This document shows, in pieces, positions 56,219 to 64,000 of a DNA stretch of 64,000 bases (positions are counted from its first letter, which is position 1; every line of letters begins with the position of its first letter). The notes under the pieces are model-generated. The model did no database searches, was not told the origin of the DNA, and worked only from the letters and a program-made list of their open reading frames with translations. The stretch is taken from NCBI RefSeq assembly GCF_002954545.1, contig NZ_MSCH01000003.1:620001-684000 (forward strand), in the 5' to 3' direction. Source of the DNA: Psychrosphaera saromensis. Its GTDB lineage: Bacteria > Pseudomonadota > Gammaproteobacteria > Enterobacterales > Alteromonadaceae. The position numbers and the translations under genes are program-made.

Positions 56219-56300
56219 TCTGTTCTCCAAAAACGTGTTTTATATAAAATATTGCCCAGTTAATAACTAACTAGAGTCATTCGGTAATTAACTTAATTAA

Positions 56301-56347
56301 TTTGCATGCAAAACAATAACGCGTAATGACAAACATTGCAAATGTTT
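56301..56347. promoter_or_regulatory. Candidate OhrR operators in the ohr-ohrR interval
   Basis: TTTGCATGCAAA (56301-56312) is a perfect palindrome and AAACATT-GCA-AATGTTT (56331-56347) a perfect inverted repeat. Both lie between the divergent ohr and ohrR genes, where OhrR is expected to bind. Confidence 0.55.
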
Positions 56348-56401
56348 TGTGTGCAAATTATAATCCTGCCATTAGCGCACTCAATAGCCAAAGGTAACGT
56401 A

Positions 56402-56827
56402 ATGGAATATCCACAACTTAAATTAGAAAACCAACTATGCCATCGGCTATATATGGCTTCAAACCGCATTATTAGGAATTATCGTGAACCGTTGGAATTA
56501 TTAGATCTGACTTACCCACAATACATAGTCATGATGGCGTTATGGGAAAACGATGGGATCAGCATAGCTGAGTTGTTAGAAAAAACGTCAATTGATGGCG
56601 GCGCCATGACACAAATCCTAAAAAAAATGACCGACAAGTCTTTGCTCTCAATTGTTAAAGATGAAGACGACAAACGTAAACGCATCATCAAGCTTGAAAC
56701 TCACGGCGCTGAGTTGCGCCATAAAGCTGCAGACATTCCAGATAAAATAAAATGCTCTTTTGCCCACATGACAGAGCAAGAAGCCCAGCAATTGATTGAG
56801 TTATTGGATAAAGTGAATCAAGGTTAA
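56402..56827 (+). CDS. ohrR: MarR-family peroxide sensor OhrR
   Basis: The ATG at 56402, with AAGGTAA upstream, starts MEYPQLKLENQLCHRLYMAS, carrying the N-terminal redox cysteine (Cys13) of OhrR. The remainder is a MarR winged helix (LTYPQYIVMMALWE, GAMTQILKKMTDKSLL). Oxidation of the Cys releases the repressor from ohr. The 22 codons before this ATG lack family features. Confidence 0.9.
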   Translation: MEYPQLKLENQLCHRLYMASNRIIRNYREPLELLDLTYPQYIVMMALWENDGISIAELLEKTSIDGGAMTQILKKMTDKSLLSIVKDEDDKRKRIIKLETHGAELRHKAADIPDKIKCSFAHMTEQEAQQLIELLDKVNQG

Positions 56828-56837
56828 AAGAGTCAAA

Positions 56838-57608
56838 TCAAAAATTCGCTGGTAACTTAATGTCCATTTCTTGGTTTGTTACTGGGTGAGTAAAACCTAA
56901 CCGACTTGCGTGTAGCATTAATCTGTCGGCCTTAAAGTAAGACTGGTTTAGGTCGTATAAGTCACAACCTATAATGGGATGGCCTATTTCTCGGCTATGA
57001 ATACGTAACTGGTGAGTGCGGCCTGTGATGGGTTGAAATAATACTTTTGTGGTATTGTTGGCTTTGTTGTAACTGACTATTTGGTATTGGCTAGTCGCTT
57101 GTTTTCCCGTTTGATGACAGACTTTTTGCAGGGGAAAGTTATCTGCATCTTTAATAATAGGAATGTTAATTTCACCGTGCTTTTCATACTTTCCCTTTTG
57201 AGCGCTGCTTTTTTTTACAATATCTAGCTCTGCTATCTCTTGATCTGCTATTTCAAAATCGCCACCTGATAACGGCGCTTGTACTAAAAGCTCTCCATCT
57301 AAAATTGCCTCATAATATTTGGTGACAGTACGCTGGCTAAACTGCTCACAGATTTGTTTATTAATGTCTTTATTCAGCGCTACCAGCATTAAGCCTGATG
57401 TACCAAAATCTAATCGGTGAATTAGAGTTGCCGTTGGGAAGTCTTGCACCAAACGCCAATGTACTGAGTCTTTATTAAGTGGATGTTTGCCCGACAAGCT
57501 TAATAAACCAGAGGGTTTATTAATCACCAATAAATGTTCATCTTGATAGACAATGGTTATTTGCTCAAGGCATTTGGGAACAATAAATGGGGCGGCTTGT
57601 GGTTGCAT
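56838..57608 (-). CDS. RluA-family pseudouridine synthase
   Basis: The 256-residue protein has the RluA catalytic motif LIHRLDFGTSGLMLVALNK and the C-terminal PITGRTHQLRIHSREIGHPIIGCDLY. Length and an N-terminal part without an S4 domain fit the RluA (23S/tRNA-Psi32) group; the exact target uridine is not readable. It is 2 bp after the YgjP-like gene's stop. Confidence 0.88.
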   Translation of the reverse strand: MQPQAAPFIVPKCLEQITIVYQDEHLLVINKPSGLLSLSGKHPLNKDSVHWRLVQDFPTATLIHRLDFGTSGLMLVALNKDINKQICEQFSQRTVTKYYEAILDGELLVQAPLSGGDFEIADQEIAELDIVKKSSAQKGKYEKHGEINIPIIKDADNFPLQKVCHQTGKQATSQYQIVSYNKANNTTKVLFQPITGRTHQLRIHSREIGHPIIGCDLYDLNQSYFKADRLMLHASRLGFTHPVTNQEMDIKLPANF

Positions 57609-57610
57609 GT

Positions 57611-58207
57611 TTAGTCAACCTGCTTGTTTTTATTTTTGCTAGCGTGGTTGCTTTTACTAGCATGGCTTTGATTAACATTACTTTTGCCGCTGTGGCTTTG
57701 ACTGCTATTTTTTTTGCTAGCGTGCTCAAGCAAGGTTAAATATACCCGAGTATCAAATTCTATTTGGTGGTATTCCGGCAACATGTGACAGCATAATTTA
57801 TAAAATGCCTTGTTGTGGTCCAGCTCTTTAACATGAGCAAGTTCATGCACCACTATCATCCTCAAAAACGCTTCTGGTGCTTCTTTAAAGATTGAGCTAA
57901 CCCGTAACTCATTTTTACTTTTAAGCTTGTTGCCTTGGACTCTGGACACATAAGTGTGAGTGCCAAGTGCGTTTTTAACCACGTGCAACTTACTATCAAA
58001 TTGTATTTTGTTAATGGGCGCAGACTTTTTAAGGTACTGGTTTTTAATGTCCATCACGTAATCGCGTAATTGCTTGTCGTTATTACAGTTATGTTTTTCT
58101 GGATATTTGGCGTCAAGGTACGTTTGTACCTTGCCTTGGTGCAACATAGTTTGAATTTTCTCAACTAATGACGCTGAATAGTGATTTAAATAGGGTAATC
58201 CAGACAT
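57611..58207 (-). CDS. YgjP-like metalloprotease (DUF45)
   Basis: The 198-residue protein has the zinc motif VVHELAHVKELDH with a second site in HNKAFYKLCCHMLPEY, as in the YgjP/WLM-type metallopeptidases. The last ~40 residues are a Ser/His/Asn/Lys-rich repeat (NQSHASKSNHASKNK) that looks like a disordered, possibly metal-binding tail. It is in an operon with the pseudouridine synthase gene. Confidence 0.8.
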   Translation of the reverse strand: MSGLPYLNHYSASLVEKIQTMLHQGKVQTYLDAKYPEKHNCNNDKQLRDYVMDIKNQYLKKSAPINKIQFDSKLHVVKNALGTHTYVSRVQGNKLKSKNELRVSSIFKEAPEAFLRMIVVHELAHVKELDHNKAFYKLCCHMLPEYHQIEFDTRVYLTLLEHASKKNSSQSHSGKSNVNQSHASKSNHASKNKNKQVD

Positions 58208-58247
58208 AAACTGATTAATTTTCTCTAGTTGTTTTTACGCGTACGTT

Positions 58248-59606
58248 TTATGAAAATATGCGCTTAGACCAACGGGTTAAACCAGACGCTACACTACCAA
58301 AATGATCACCAATAATGACAGGTATATTATTAAACTGTTGCTGTAAAAACTGATTTATTACTGGAGACTTTGCCGTACCACCCGTCACAAAAATAACATC
58401 TGGCTGACAACCTGCCGACTCAACGGCTTCTTCCATTAACTGCGCAATACTGTTTAATTGATTTTCACTGGCTTGTAAAAACAAGTCGCGGTCAACGTCT
58501 TGCGTTAAACCGCTGTCTAAATAGCTCAAATCAATTAAGTTTTGATGATTGTCGGTTAAGTTGATTTTGGCTTGTTCTGCACTATTAACTAACTGATAAC
58601 TTAGTTTTTGCTCGTACACTTTTAACAAACGCGCTAACAGCTCAGGCTGTTTTGAGTCACGTTTTAATTGGGCTAAAAAGCGGCCGTTTTTGGCATTATA
58701 AAATTCGGTTTGGGCGTTCACATCATTAATGGCGACCGCTTCATGGTAACTATTCACAGGCATAGGTTTGCCTGTTAATAATTCGCTGGTCATGCCCAAA
58801 TTAGGCATTATGCCTTTTAACGCTAATTGGATGTCAAAGTCATTTCCGCCAATACGTTTACCGCTGTGACTTAATAATTCTGCACTACGGTCTAACTTAT
58901 TAATAAATTGTGGCCCCATTAACAACATGGAGCAATCGGTAGTACCACCGCCAATATCCACAACCAATACTCGAGTTTCTTTGGTTAACTTAGCTTCATA
59001 TTCAAACCCTGCCGCTACTGGCTCAAACTGAAATTCTACGTCTTGATAACCCACGTGCTTTGCGGCATTGGTTAATACTTCAATCGCTTGTTTGTTGCTT
59101 TCTTCGCTGTTACGACCCTGGAAGTTGATAGGGCGGCCAATCACGACTTGAGTGACCTCTCTTTGTAATTCGTTTTCTGTTAACTGTTTAACATGCGCCA
59201 TCATGGACGCAACTATGTGCTCAAAAAAGGCAATTTGTGGTGGTAACAAACCGCTGGTACCCAAAAATGATTTTGGCGATTTAATATAATAGCCTTCACT
59301 AGGATCTTCTAAATATCTGGAAAGGGCGTCTTTACCAAAAGACAAATGCTCGGCAATGCCGTCATAACGTAAGTCTTCTAACGCTTCCTGGCCTTTTGAT
59401 AACTGGTATTGTCTAAGCTGAGTAAACTTATCTCTGTGCGGCTGATTAATGTTTTTTTGTAACCAGTTAACAATCACATCTCTACTTGGAGAATACAAAG
59501 ATGACGCCATGAATCGGCCATGCTCACCTAAATTTATTAACTTAGGTTGGTCATTATCCATAATACCAACAGCACAATTTGAGGTGCCATAATCAAAACC
59601 AATCAT
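58248..59606 (-). CDS. yegD: Hsp70-family chaperone YegD
   Basis: The 452-residue protein matches YegD (450 in E. coli): MIGFDYGTSNCAVGIMDNDQPK at the start (first phosphate loop), VLVVDIGGGTTDCSML (second), and VIFVTGGTAKSPVINQFL near the end. It has the actin-like ATPase domain but no substrate-binding domain of DnaK. Its role in the cell is not established. Confidence 0.9.
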   Translation of the reverse strand: MIGFDYGTSNCAVGIMDNDQPKLINLGEHGRFMASSLYSPSRDVIVNWLQKNINQPHRDKFTQLRQYQLSKGQEALEDLRYDGIAEHLSFGKDALSRYLEDPSEGYYIKSPKSFLGTSGLLPPQIAFFEHIVASMMAHVKQLTENELQREVTQVVIGRPINFQGRNSEESNKQAIEVLTNAAKHVGYQDVEFQFEPVAAGFEYEAKLTKETRVLVVDIGGGTTDCSMLLMGPQFINKLDRSAELLSHSGKRIGGNDFDIQLALKGIMPNLGMTSELLTGKPMPVNSYHEAVAINDVNAQTEFYNAKNGRFLAQLKRDSKQPELLARLLKVYEQKLSYQLVNSAEQAKINLTDNHQNLIDLSYLDSGLTQDVDRDLFLQASENQLNSIAQLMEEAVESAGCQPDVIFVTGGTAKSPVINQFLQQQFNNIPVIIGDHFGSVASGLTRWSKRIFS

Positions 59607-59987
59607 AAAATATTTCCAAATCTAAATTAAAAACTAACATCAAGAGCTAACATTCAAAAGCGAACATTGAAGAGCCAAAAAGGTCGCGTAGGATACTGAG
59701 GTTAGTACTATAGATGCAAGCCAATATCGAAATACACAGCAATTATTTCTGCTTTGTATTTGTGTATTCAGCAGATCTTCTTTACCGAGCTAGTTCTTTG
59801 GCTATCTTTTTATCTTCTGAGCTTTTTATTTCTTGAGCTTTTATTTCTTGAGCTTTTATCTTCCAAGTCTAAACCTGAAATAACTGAGTAAATAAAATCT
59901 AATGGTTAATTTCAAAAACTCTTTGATCAATATACGGTAGAATCAAATTAACCTAGTTATAAAAATGCAAAGTCTATAAAGAACACC
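59607..59987. other. Intergenic region with a 15-bp degenerate tandem repeat
   Basis: About 380 bp without a gene. 59814-59863 holds about three units of CTTGAGCTTTTATTT with small differences. Nothing else is recognisable apart from the promoter expected for the next gene. Confidence 0.65.
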
Positions 59988-60611
59988 ATGAATTTAGAAA
60001 AGCTGCAAATTGCCCAACAAGATTTTTTACGCTTCTACCCTCAAGGCTTTCAAGATGAGAAAATGGTGGAGCTAGGTAAAAAACACCAAGTAGACAAGAT
60101 GACAGACTTTGTTTTAGATGTATTTTCACGTGATCAATTTAACTTACCAGATCGTATTTTAGAAAACTGGGCTAAAACCGTAAGCCGCTCGTCTATGGTG
60201 TCTACCTTTGAAAAGCCTAAATTCAAAAACATGCTGCATGATTTATCCGCGCACGAAAAAGAACTGATGATCAATGCCTTGTACGAACAATTACATGGTG
60301 ATGCAGAAGTTGGATTTAACGCCCAGTTAGATATTTTAAAGCAGTACAAATTGGCCAAGTGGTCATTAATCTCTGTGGTGCCAGCGTACTTTAAACCGCA
60401 ACAAGAGATATTCATAAAACCAACCACAGCAAAAAGCGTGATCAAACACTTTGAATTACCAAACTTAACTTACAAGGCAACACCAAGTTGGGAATTTTAC
60501 TGCGAATACCGCCAACAAGTATTGTCTATGATGAACTTTGTGGATAAACAACTCGCACCAAACACCCCAGCATTTTGCGGTTTTTTAATGATGAGCCTGC
60601 CAAACTCGTAA
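59988..60611 (+). CDS. Conserved-looking hypothetical protein, probably frameshifted at its 3' end
   Basis: The 207-residue protein is soluble and helical (KLQIAQQDFLRFYPQGFQDEKMVELG; SWEFYCEYRQQVLSMM). No family recognised. The last codons (GFLMMSLPNS) follow a run of six T at 60581-60586. With one extra T the frame would continue as GFFNDEPAKLVSDNVTKVIQKMKK, which is a more natural protein sequence. Either one base has been lost or the true C-terminus is short. The downstream HNH-type gene begins in that other frame. Confidence 0.6.
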   Translation: MNLEKLQIAQQDFLRFYPQGFQDEKMVELGKKHQVDKMTDFVLDVFSRDQFNLPDRILENWAKTVSRSSMVSTFEKPKFKNMLHDLSAHEKELMINALYEQLHGDAEVGFNAQLDILKQYKLAKWSLISVVPAYFKPQQEIFIKPTTAKSVIKHFELPNLTYKATPSWEFYCEYRQQVLSMMNFVDKQLAPNTPAFCGFLMMSLPNS

Positions 60612-60640
60612 GTGATAATGTCACAAAGGTCATTCAAAAA

Positions 60641-61615
60641 ATGAAAAAAACTATCCACATTGTAAATAAGTTAGCTACCGATCTAACTGCATTTTATATT
60701 GATAAAAAGAACATTTTCATGTGCCCTAGTTGTTTTAATGAATTTAATTTTAATGATCGAAAAAATATTACGGCAGCTCATATAATTCCAAATGTCTCAG
60801 GTGGTAAAGAAATAACAGTATTATGCAAAAAATGTAATAGCAAGTTTGGAACGAAACAGGATAAGTGGTTTGGAGAGTATTTAAATGTCTATCTGAACGA
60901 AACCGCAACCATCTTAGCTGCAAAAACTAAAGGGAAATACCTTAAAGTTAATGGAATTAAAGTTCGTGGTGAAATAGATCAAGCAACGGATGGCGCAATA
61001 GAAGTAAAAATTTATGAAAAATATAATCAACCAGGTATTTTGAATCAAATTAAACTTGGCCCTATTAGGAATATAGAAACATCTATTTCTTTAGCTGATA
61101 AAGATCTTGAGATTCAAGTCGGATTTCTGACTGCTGCTTATCTAATGTGGTTTAAAGAGTTTGGATATTCTTGGGCTTTTCAAGATCAACTAAGTATTGT
61201 CAGGCAACAAATGCACAATCCAGAACAACTAATAATAAAAAAATCTTTCCTGATTGATATCCAAGATTCATTAAGTCCATCCATAGGAATACTGGAAGTC
61301 GATAATACAGCATTCCCTTGTGCATCAATTTTCGATCAACTAGTCGTCTTCCCAAATGCAAAAAAAGAGAGTACTTATGAACAAGTTGCAGATTCATTAA
61401 ATAACTCAAAAACTAGACGTTTCAACACAATACAGATTTTTCCAGAGCACCAACATCCATCATCTATGAATTTACTTTTTAAGGAAACACTCTTAATGAT
61501 GCCAGAGCATGTAAAAAGAGGGATTTTGAGTCCAGAAAACATGCTGTATTTTAGTAGTATTGATCGACCGGCTGAATGGCTTCACCCAATAAGTAATAAA
61601 GATGACAATTATTAA
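60641..61615 (+). CDS. HNH-type endonuclease-like protein
   Basis: The ATG at 60641 is chosen; the same frame is open back to a TTG at 60575, overlapping the previous gene. The 325-residue protein has a zinc/HNH-like module at ~28-70: CPSC, then AHIIPNVSGG, then CKKCNSKFG, a Cys4 and His arrangement typical of HNH_4/HNH_5 nucleases. The remaining ~250 residues match no known domain by eye. Partner or target is unknown; defence or mobile-element roles are possible. A terminator follows. Confidence 0.7.
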   Translation: MKKTIHIVNKLATDLTAFYIDKKNIFMCPSCFNEFNFNDRKNITAAHIIPNVSGGKEITVLCKKCNSKFGTKQDKWFGEYLNVYLNETATILAAKTKGKYLKVNGIKVRGEIDQATDGAIEVKIYEKYNQPGILNQIKLGPIRNIETSISLADKDLEIQVGFLTAAYLMWFKEFGYSWAFQDQLSIVRQQMHNPEQLIIKKSFLIDIQDSLSPSIGILEVDNTAFPCASIFDQLVVFPNAKKESTYEQVADSLNNSKTRRFNTIQIFPEHQHPSSMNLLFKETLLMMPEHVKRGILSPENMLYFSSIDRPAEWLHPISNKDDNY

Positions 61616-61619
61616 TACA

Positions 61620-61645
61620 AAAAAGGCCAGCATTGCTGACCTTTA
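61620..61645 (+). terminator. Terminator after the HNH-type gene
   Basis: AAAGGCCAGCA and TGCTGACCTTT form a near-perfect stem with flanking A and T tracts. Confidence 0.75.
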
Positions 61646-61654
61646 TTTCTAGCC

Positions 61655-61703
61655 TTATAGCTTATAGCTTATAGCTTATAGCTTATAGCTTACAGCTTAC
61701 AGC
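61655..61703 (-). repeat. Tandem heptamer array, inverted relative to the 0.7 and 2.9 kb arrays
   Basis: Five TTATAGC and two TTACAGC units; the complement is GCTATAA/GCTGTAA, the same heptamer as near 0.7 and 2.9 kb, with the same A/G variants. Degenerate TTACAGC and CCTAAAG units continue to ~61740. The unit orientation is therefore consistent with the M16 gene, which reads towards it. Confidence 0.9.
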
Positions 61704-61756
61704 TTTAAAACCTTACAGCCCTAAAGCCCTAAAGCCTTACCGCTTTTTATGCTAAC

Positions 61757-64000
61757 TTACTCAAACACTGCATCAATTTTTAACAATTCAATATTCTTAG
61801 CTGGAATGGCTAGTTTGTAATCTTGAATTATTACGTCTTCGTCAGTTAACACTTTTGGTTTCTCTGAGTTGTATAACAAAGGAGAAGTCTGTTCTTGGCT
61901 TAGACGCTTAACCATATCTTTACCGTCGCCAGTAATGAATACGTAATGCATGTTTTCGCTTTGTAAGTTTTCAGTAATTACGCGGTTAACATCTTCAACC
62001 GTTAATTCGTTTAACTGACTTGTTACATACGCGCCAAATTCACCAATGCCGTAAAATGCACTGTCCATAGCATAACCAAGTTGTTTGTCTTGGCTTGCAA
62101 CTAACTGCGGTACATAGTTGATTAAGAAGTTACGAGTCGCTTCAAAGTCTTCTTTGCTTAGTCCGTTTTTAATAAGTTGGTCTAATTCATATTGTGCAAC
62201 ACGAGTAGCAAAATGCGCGTCGTTATTTGAACGTAGAGGTCGGATCCAAATTTGGAAAATCTGTTCGCTACGTGCCAAGTTTGCGCTTGGCTTAGTGATA
62301 AACATGCCGCTTGGGAAATATTCAATATATGAATAATCACCGTAGTTCATGCCACGCACTTCACGGATACGTTTAAATAAGTGTGCATTACTGCTTCTGT
62401 GTTCACCAAAGTAAGAACGTACTAACCAAAGCGCAGCCCAATCTTTACTGCTACGAGTAATGTCGATTGGAAAACCAAAGCTTACTGCTGTTGATTTTGC
62501 AGACTTTTCAATAACCGTTGCGTGACGGCCTTTTAGTGTTGGTGCATCAGCAATAGTTAAACGTTTTGATTCGCCTGCGTTTAGCTTAGTTAAGTCCGTT
62601 AACAGTGTTGCTTTAACGTCTTCTGGTAACGCACCAGAAATACCCACATTTAAGTTAGACTGAGTAAATTGTGCAGCATAAAACTGTTTTACGTCATCAA
62701 GGGTAATTGACTCAAGATCTGACAAGTCACCGTAGTTATAATTACCGTAAACGTGGTTTTTATATAGTTCTTCGTATAATACTTCTTTACCTAGTTCTTC
62801 GTCGTTAGACGCTTTAAGGCCAGATTTAATACCGTCGATTTGTTCTTTTTTGATGCGTTTAAAGTCGTCTTCTTTCCAACCTGGATTTAACAATTGTTCG
62901 CTCACAATGTCGTACCAAATTTGAGCGTTGTCTTTATGTACTCGGCCTTGGAAAGAGATCATTTCTTTGTCTATCTGCACACCAAAACTGCCGGCTATTG
63001 GATATAACGCCGTTTTGATTTCTTTATAAGAACGAGAAACACTGCCGCCGTTGGCGATCATATTAGCCGTTAATGCTGCTAGTCCTTTTTTGCCTTCAGG
63101 ATCTGCTGCTGCACCGGTATAAAACAGTAAGTTAACGTCTACTAATGGTGACTTGCTTGATTTATCTAATACAGTAAATACGCCTGCTGCTTTTGGTTTC
63201 TTCAGTTCGGCTACTGCATTTTCTAAACTTACTTCTTGCTCAAAGCCGGTTACTTTTTCTAAAGCAGACATAGTCACTGTAGTACGTGCGTTATCTACAA
63301 AATATTTATTAGCAATGTCACGAATATCTTCAGCCGTTACTTTATCTAACGAGGCATAAAGTTGGTTTAACAATTCAGGGTCACGCTCAAAGTGCATGTA
63401 TCTTGCTAATGTATCAGCGATAGATTTTGACGAATCTAACCCTTTAGCAAAGCTGTATTTAATGTTTGATTTAAGATCCGCTAGTTTTTTAGCATCCACC
63501 AGCTCAACTCTTGCTTTAGCGTACGTATTGTTAATGGCATCACGTACAACAGATAAATTTTCTTGTTTATCTACTTTAATAAATACGTGTAACAAACCTG
63601 GATCTTTAGTTTCTGCGTTGTAAGTAAACATTTGGCTAGCAATTTGTTTATCTACAACCAACTCTTGGTAAATTTCTGAGTTGCTAGAGAAGTAAAGCTC
63701 AGAGATTAAATCTAATGTCGCTCTGTCTTTTTTAGTTGGTTCAAAAGCAGTACCTTTATAAGACACCAATAACCAATGTCCTGGTAAGCCTTCTGTTACT
63801 TTATGTGCGTATAACGCTTTTTTTTGTTTAGGTTCAGCTGGAACGTTAGAAACGTAATCGCCTTTTTTCCACATGCCCCAGTATTTTTCAACTAGCGCTA
63901 AGGTTTCTTCTGCGTTTACATCACCTGTGATGATCAAAGATACGTATTCTGGTTTATAAAAATGCTCAAAGAATTTTTGTCCGTAAGCCATTTGGTCTGG
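61757..64000 (-). CDS. M16-family zinc peptidase, C-terminal portion (truncated by window edge)
   Basis: The frame is open through position 64000, so the N-terminus and the zinc-binding HxxEH motif lie outside. About 747 residues are seen: the end of an N-terminal M16 domain (YGQKFFEHFYKPEYVSLIITGD), further inactive M16-like domains (LTANMIANGGSVSRSY; GLSKEDFEATRNFL). Two-half pitrilysin-type layout. It is likely periplasmic or membrane-associated, but the signal region is not visible. Confidence 0.88.
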   Translation of the reverse strand, partial: PDQMAYGQKFFEHFYKPEYVSLIITGDVNAEETLALVEKYWGMWKKGDYVSNVPAEPKQKKALYAHKVTEGLPGHWLLVSYKGTAFEPTKKDRATLDLISELYFSSNSEIYQELVVDKQIASQMFTYNAETKDPGLLHVFIKVDKQENLSVVRDAINNTYAKARVELVDAKKLADLKSNIKYSFAKGLDSSKSIADTLARYMHFERDPELLNQLYASLDKVTAEDIRDIANKYFVDNARTTVTMSALEKVTGFEQEVSLENAVAELKKPKAAGVFTVLDKSSKSPLVDVNLLFYTGAAADPEGKKGLAALTANMIANGGSVSRSYKEIKTALYPIAGSFGVQIDKEMISFQGRVHKDNAQIWYDIVSEQLLNPGWKEDDFKRIKKEQIDGIKSGLKASNDEELGKEVLYEELYKNHVYGNYNYGDLSDLESITLDDVKQFYAAQFTQSNLNVGISGALPEDVKATLLTDLTKLNAGESKRLTIADAPTLKGRHATVIEKSAKSTAVSFGFPIDITRSSKDWAALWLVRSYFGEHRSSNAHLFKRIREVRGMNYGDYSYIEYFPSGMFITKPSANLARSEQIFQIWIRPLRSNNDAHFATRVAQYELDQLIKNGLSKEDFEATRNFLINYVPQLVASQDKQLGYAMDSAFYGIGEFGAYVTSQLNELTVEDVNRVITENLQSENMHYVFITGDGKDMVKRLSQEQTSPLLYNSEKPKVLTDEDVIIQDYKLAIPAKNIELLKIDAVFE

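Noticed and set aside
59814-59863. Regulatory RNA or mobile element in the 15-bp repeats
   Set aside because: Only about three degenerate AT-rich units, with no structure or repeat elsewhere in the window.

Overview
The window looks like the chromosome of an AT-rich marine gammaproteobacterium of the Alteromonadales, probably close to Colwelliaceae. This rests on gene content and protein style (ilvGMEDA with an attenuator, class II IlvC with divergent IlvY, KdkA/WaaA/HldE lipopolysaccharide genes, Kbl-Tdh, YegD, an IgaA-like protein); no database search was run.

Layout. 1-3.1 kb: two paralogous lipoproteins, the first cut by the window edge, each followed by a tandem heptamer array and a near-identical terminator. 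3.2-6.3 kb: a MacAB/Dev-type exporter operon on the minus strand. 6.3-17 kb: an accessory region with a dispersed 22-nt repeat, a REP-associated (RAYT) transposase, a decayed ABC-ATPase fragment, a four-gene membrane locus (8635-15596) and a chimeric transposase/ilvA pseudogene. 17-20.5 kb: an ankyrin/LprI-like secreted protein and a LysR regulator divergent from two small genes. 20.5-30.4 kb: branched-chain amino-acid synthesis (ilvL-G-M-E, ilvD-A, ilvC, ilvY) with a readable leader-peptide attenuator. 30.4-46 kb: TraB-like protein, a trans-sulfuration enzyme, CoaD, a TetR regulator, and lipopolysaccharide inner-core genes (gmhA, hldE, waaA, kdkA, a heptosyltransferase, gmhB) interleaved with a RIO kinase, KatG and an AlkC-like repair protein. 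46-50.7 kb: feoAB, small hypothetical genes, a YefM-YoeB toxin-antitoxin pair, GNAT and SDR enzymes. 51-64 kb: kbl-tdh, an IgaA-like protein, ohr/ohrR, a pseudouridine synthase, a YgjP-like metalloprotease, YegD, a possible frameshifted gene joined to an HNH-type protein, and the start-truncated end of an M16 peptidase.

The best candidate for an undescribed system is the 8.6-15.6 kb locus. It encodes a soluble-tailed four-helix membrane protein, a membrane-anchored VWA-like protein, a four-helix protein resembling MotA/TolQ/ExbB, and a 1320-residue single-pass protein with an acidic residue at the head of its membrane helix, as in ExbD/TolR/MotB, followed by at least twelve 56- or 61-residue helical repeats. 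It resembles an ion-driven stator with a very long rod, but lacks the OmpA-type anchor and the ZorC/ZorD effectors of Zorya.

Metabolically, the window joins threonine deamination (IlvA) and isoleucine/valine/leucine synthesis with threonine catabolism (Tdh-Kbl), and holds most of the ADP-heptose and Kdo steps of inner-core assembly. No rRNA, tRNA or CRISPR array was seen. All start-site choices, topology and homology calls are by reading only.
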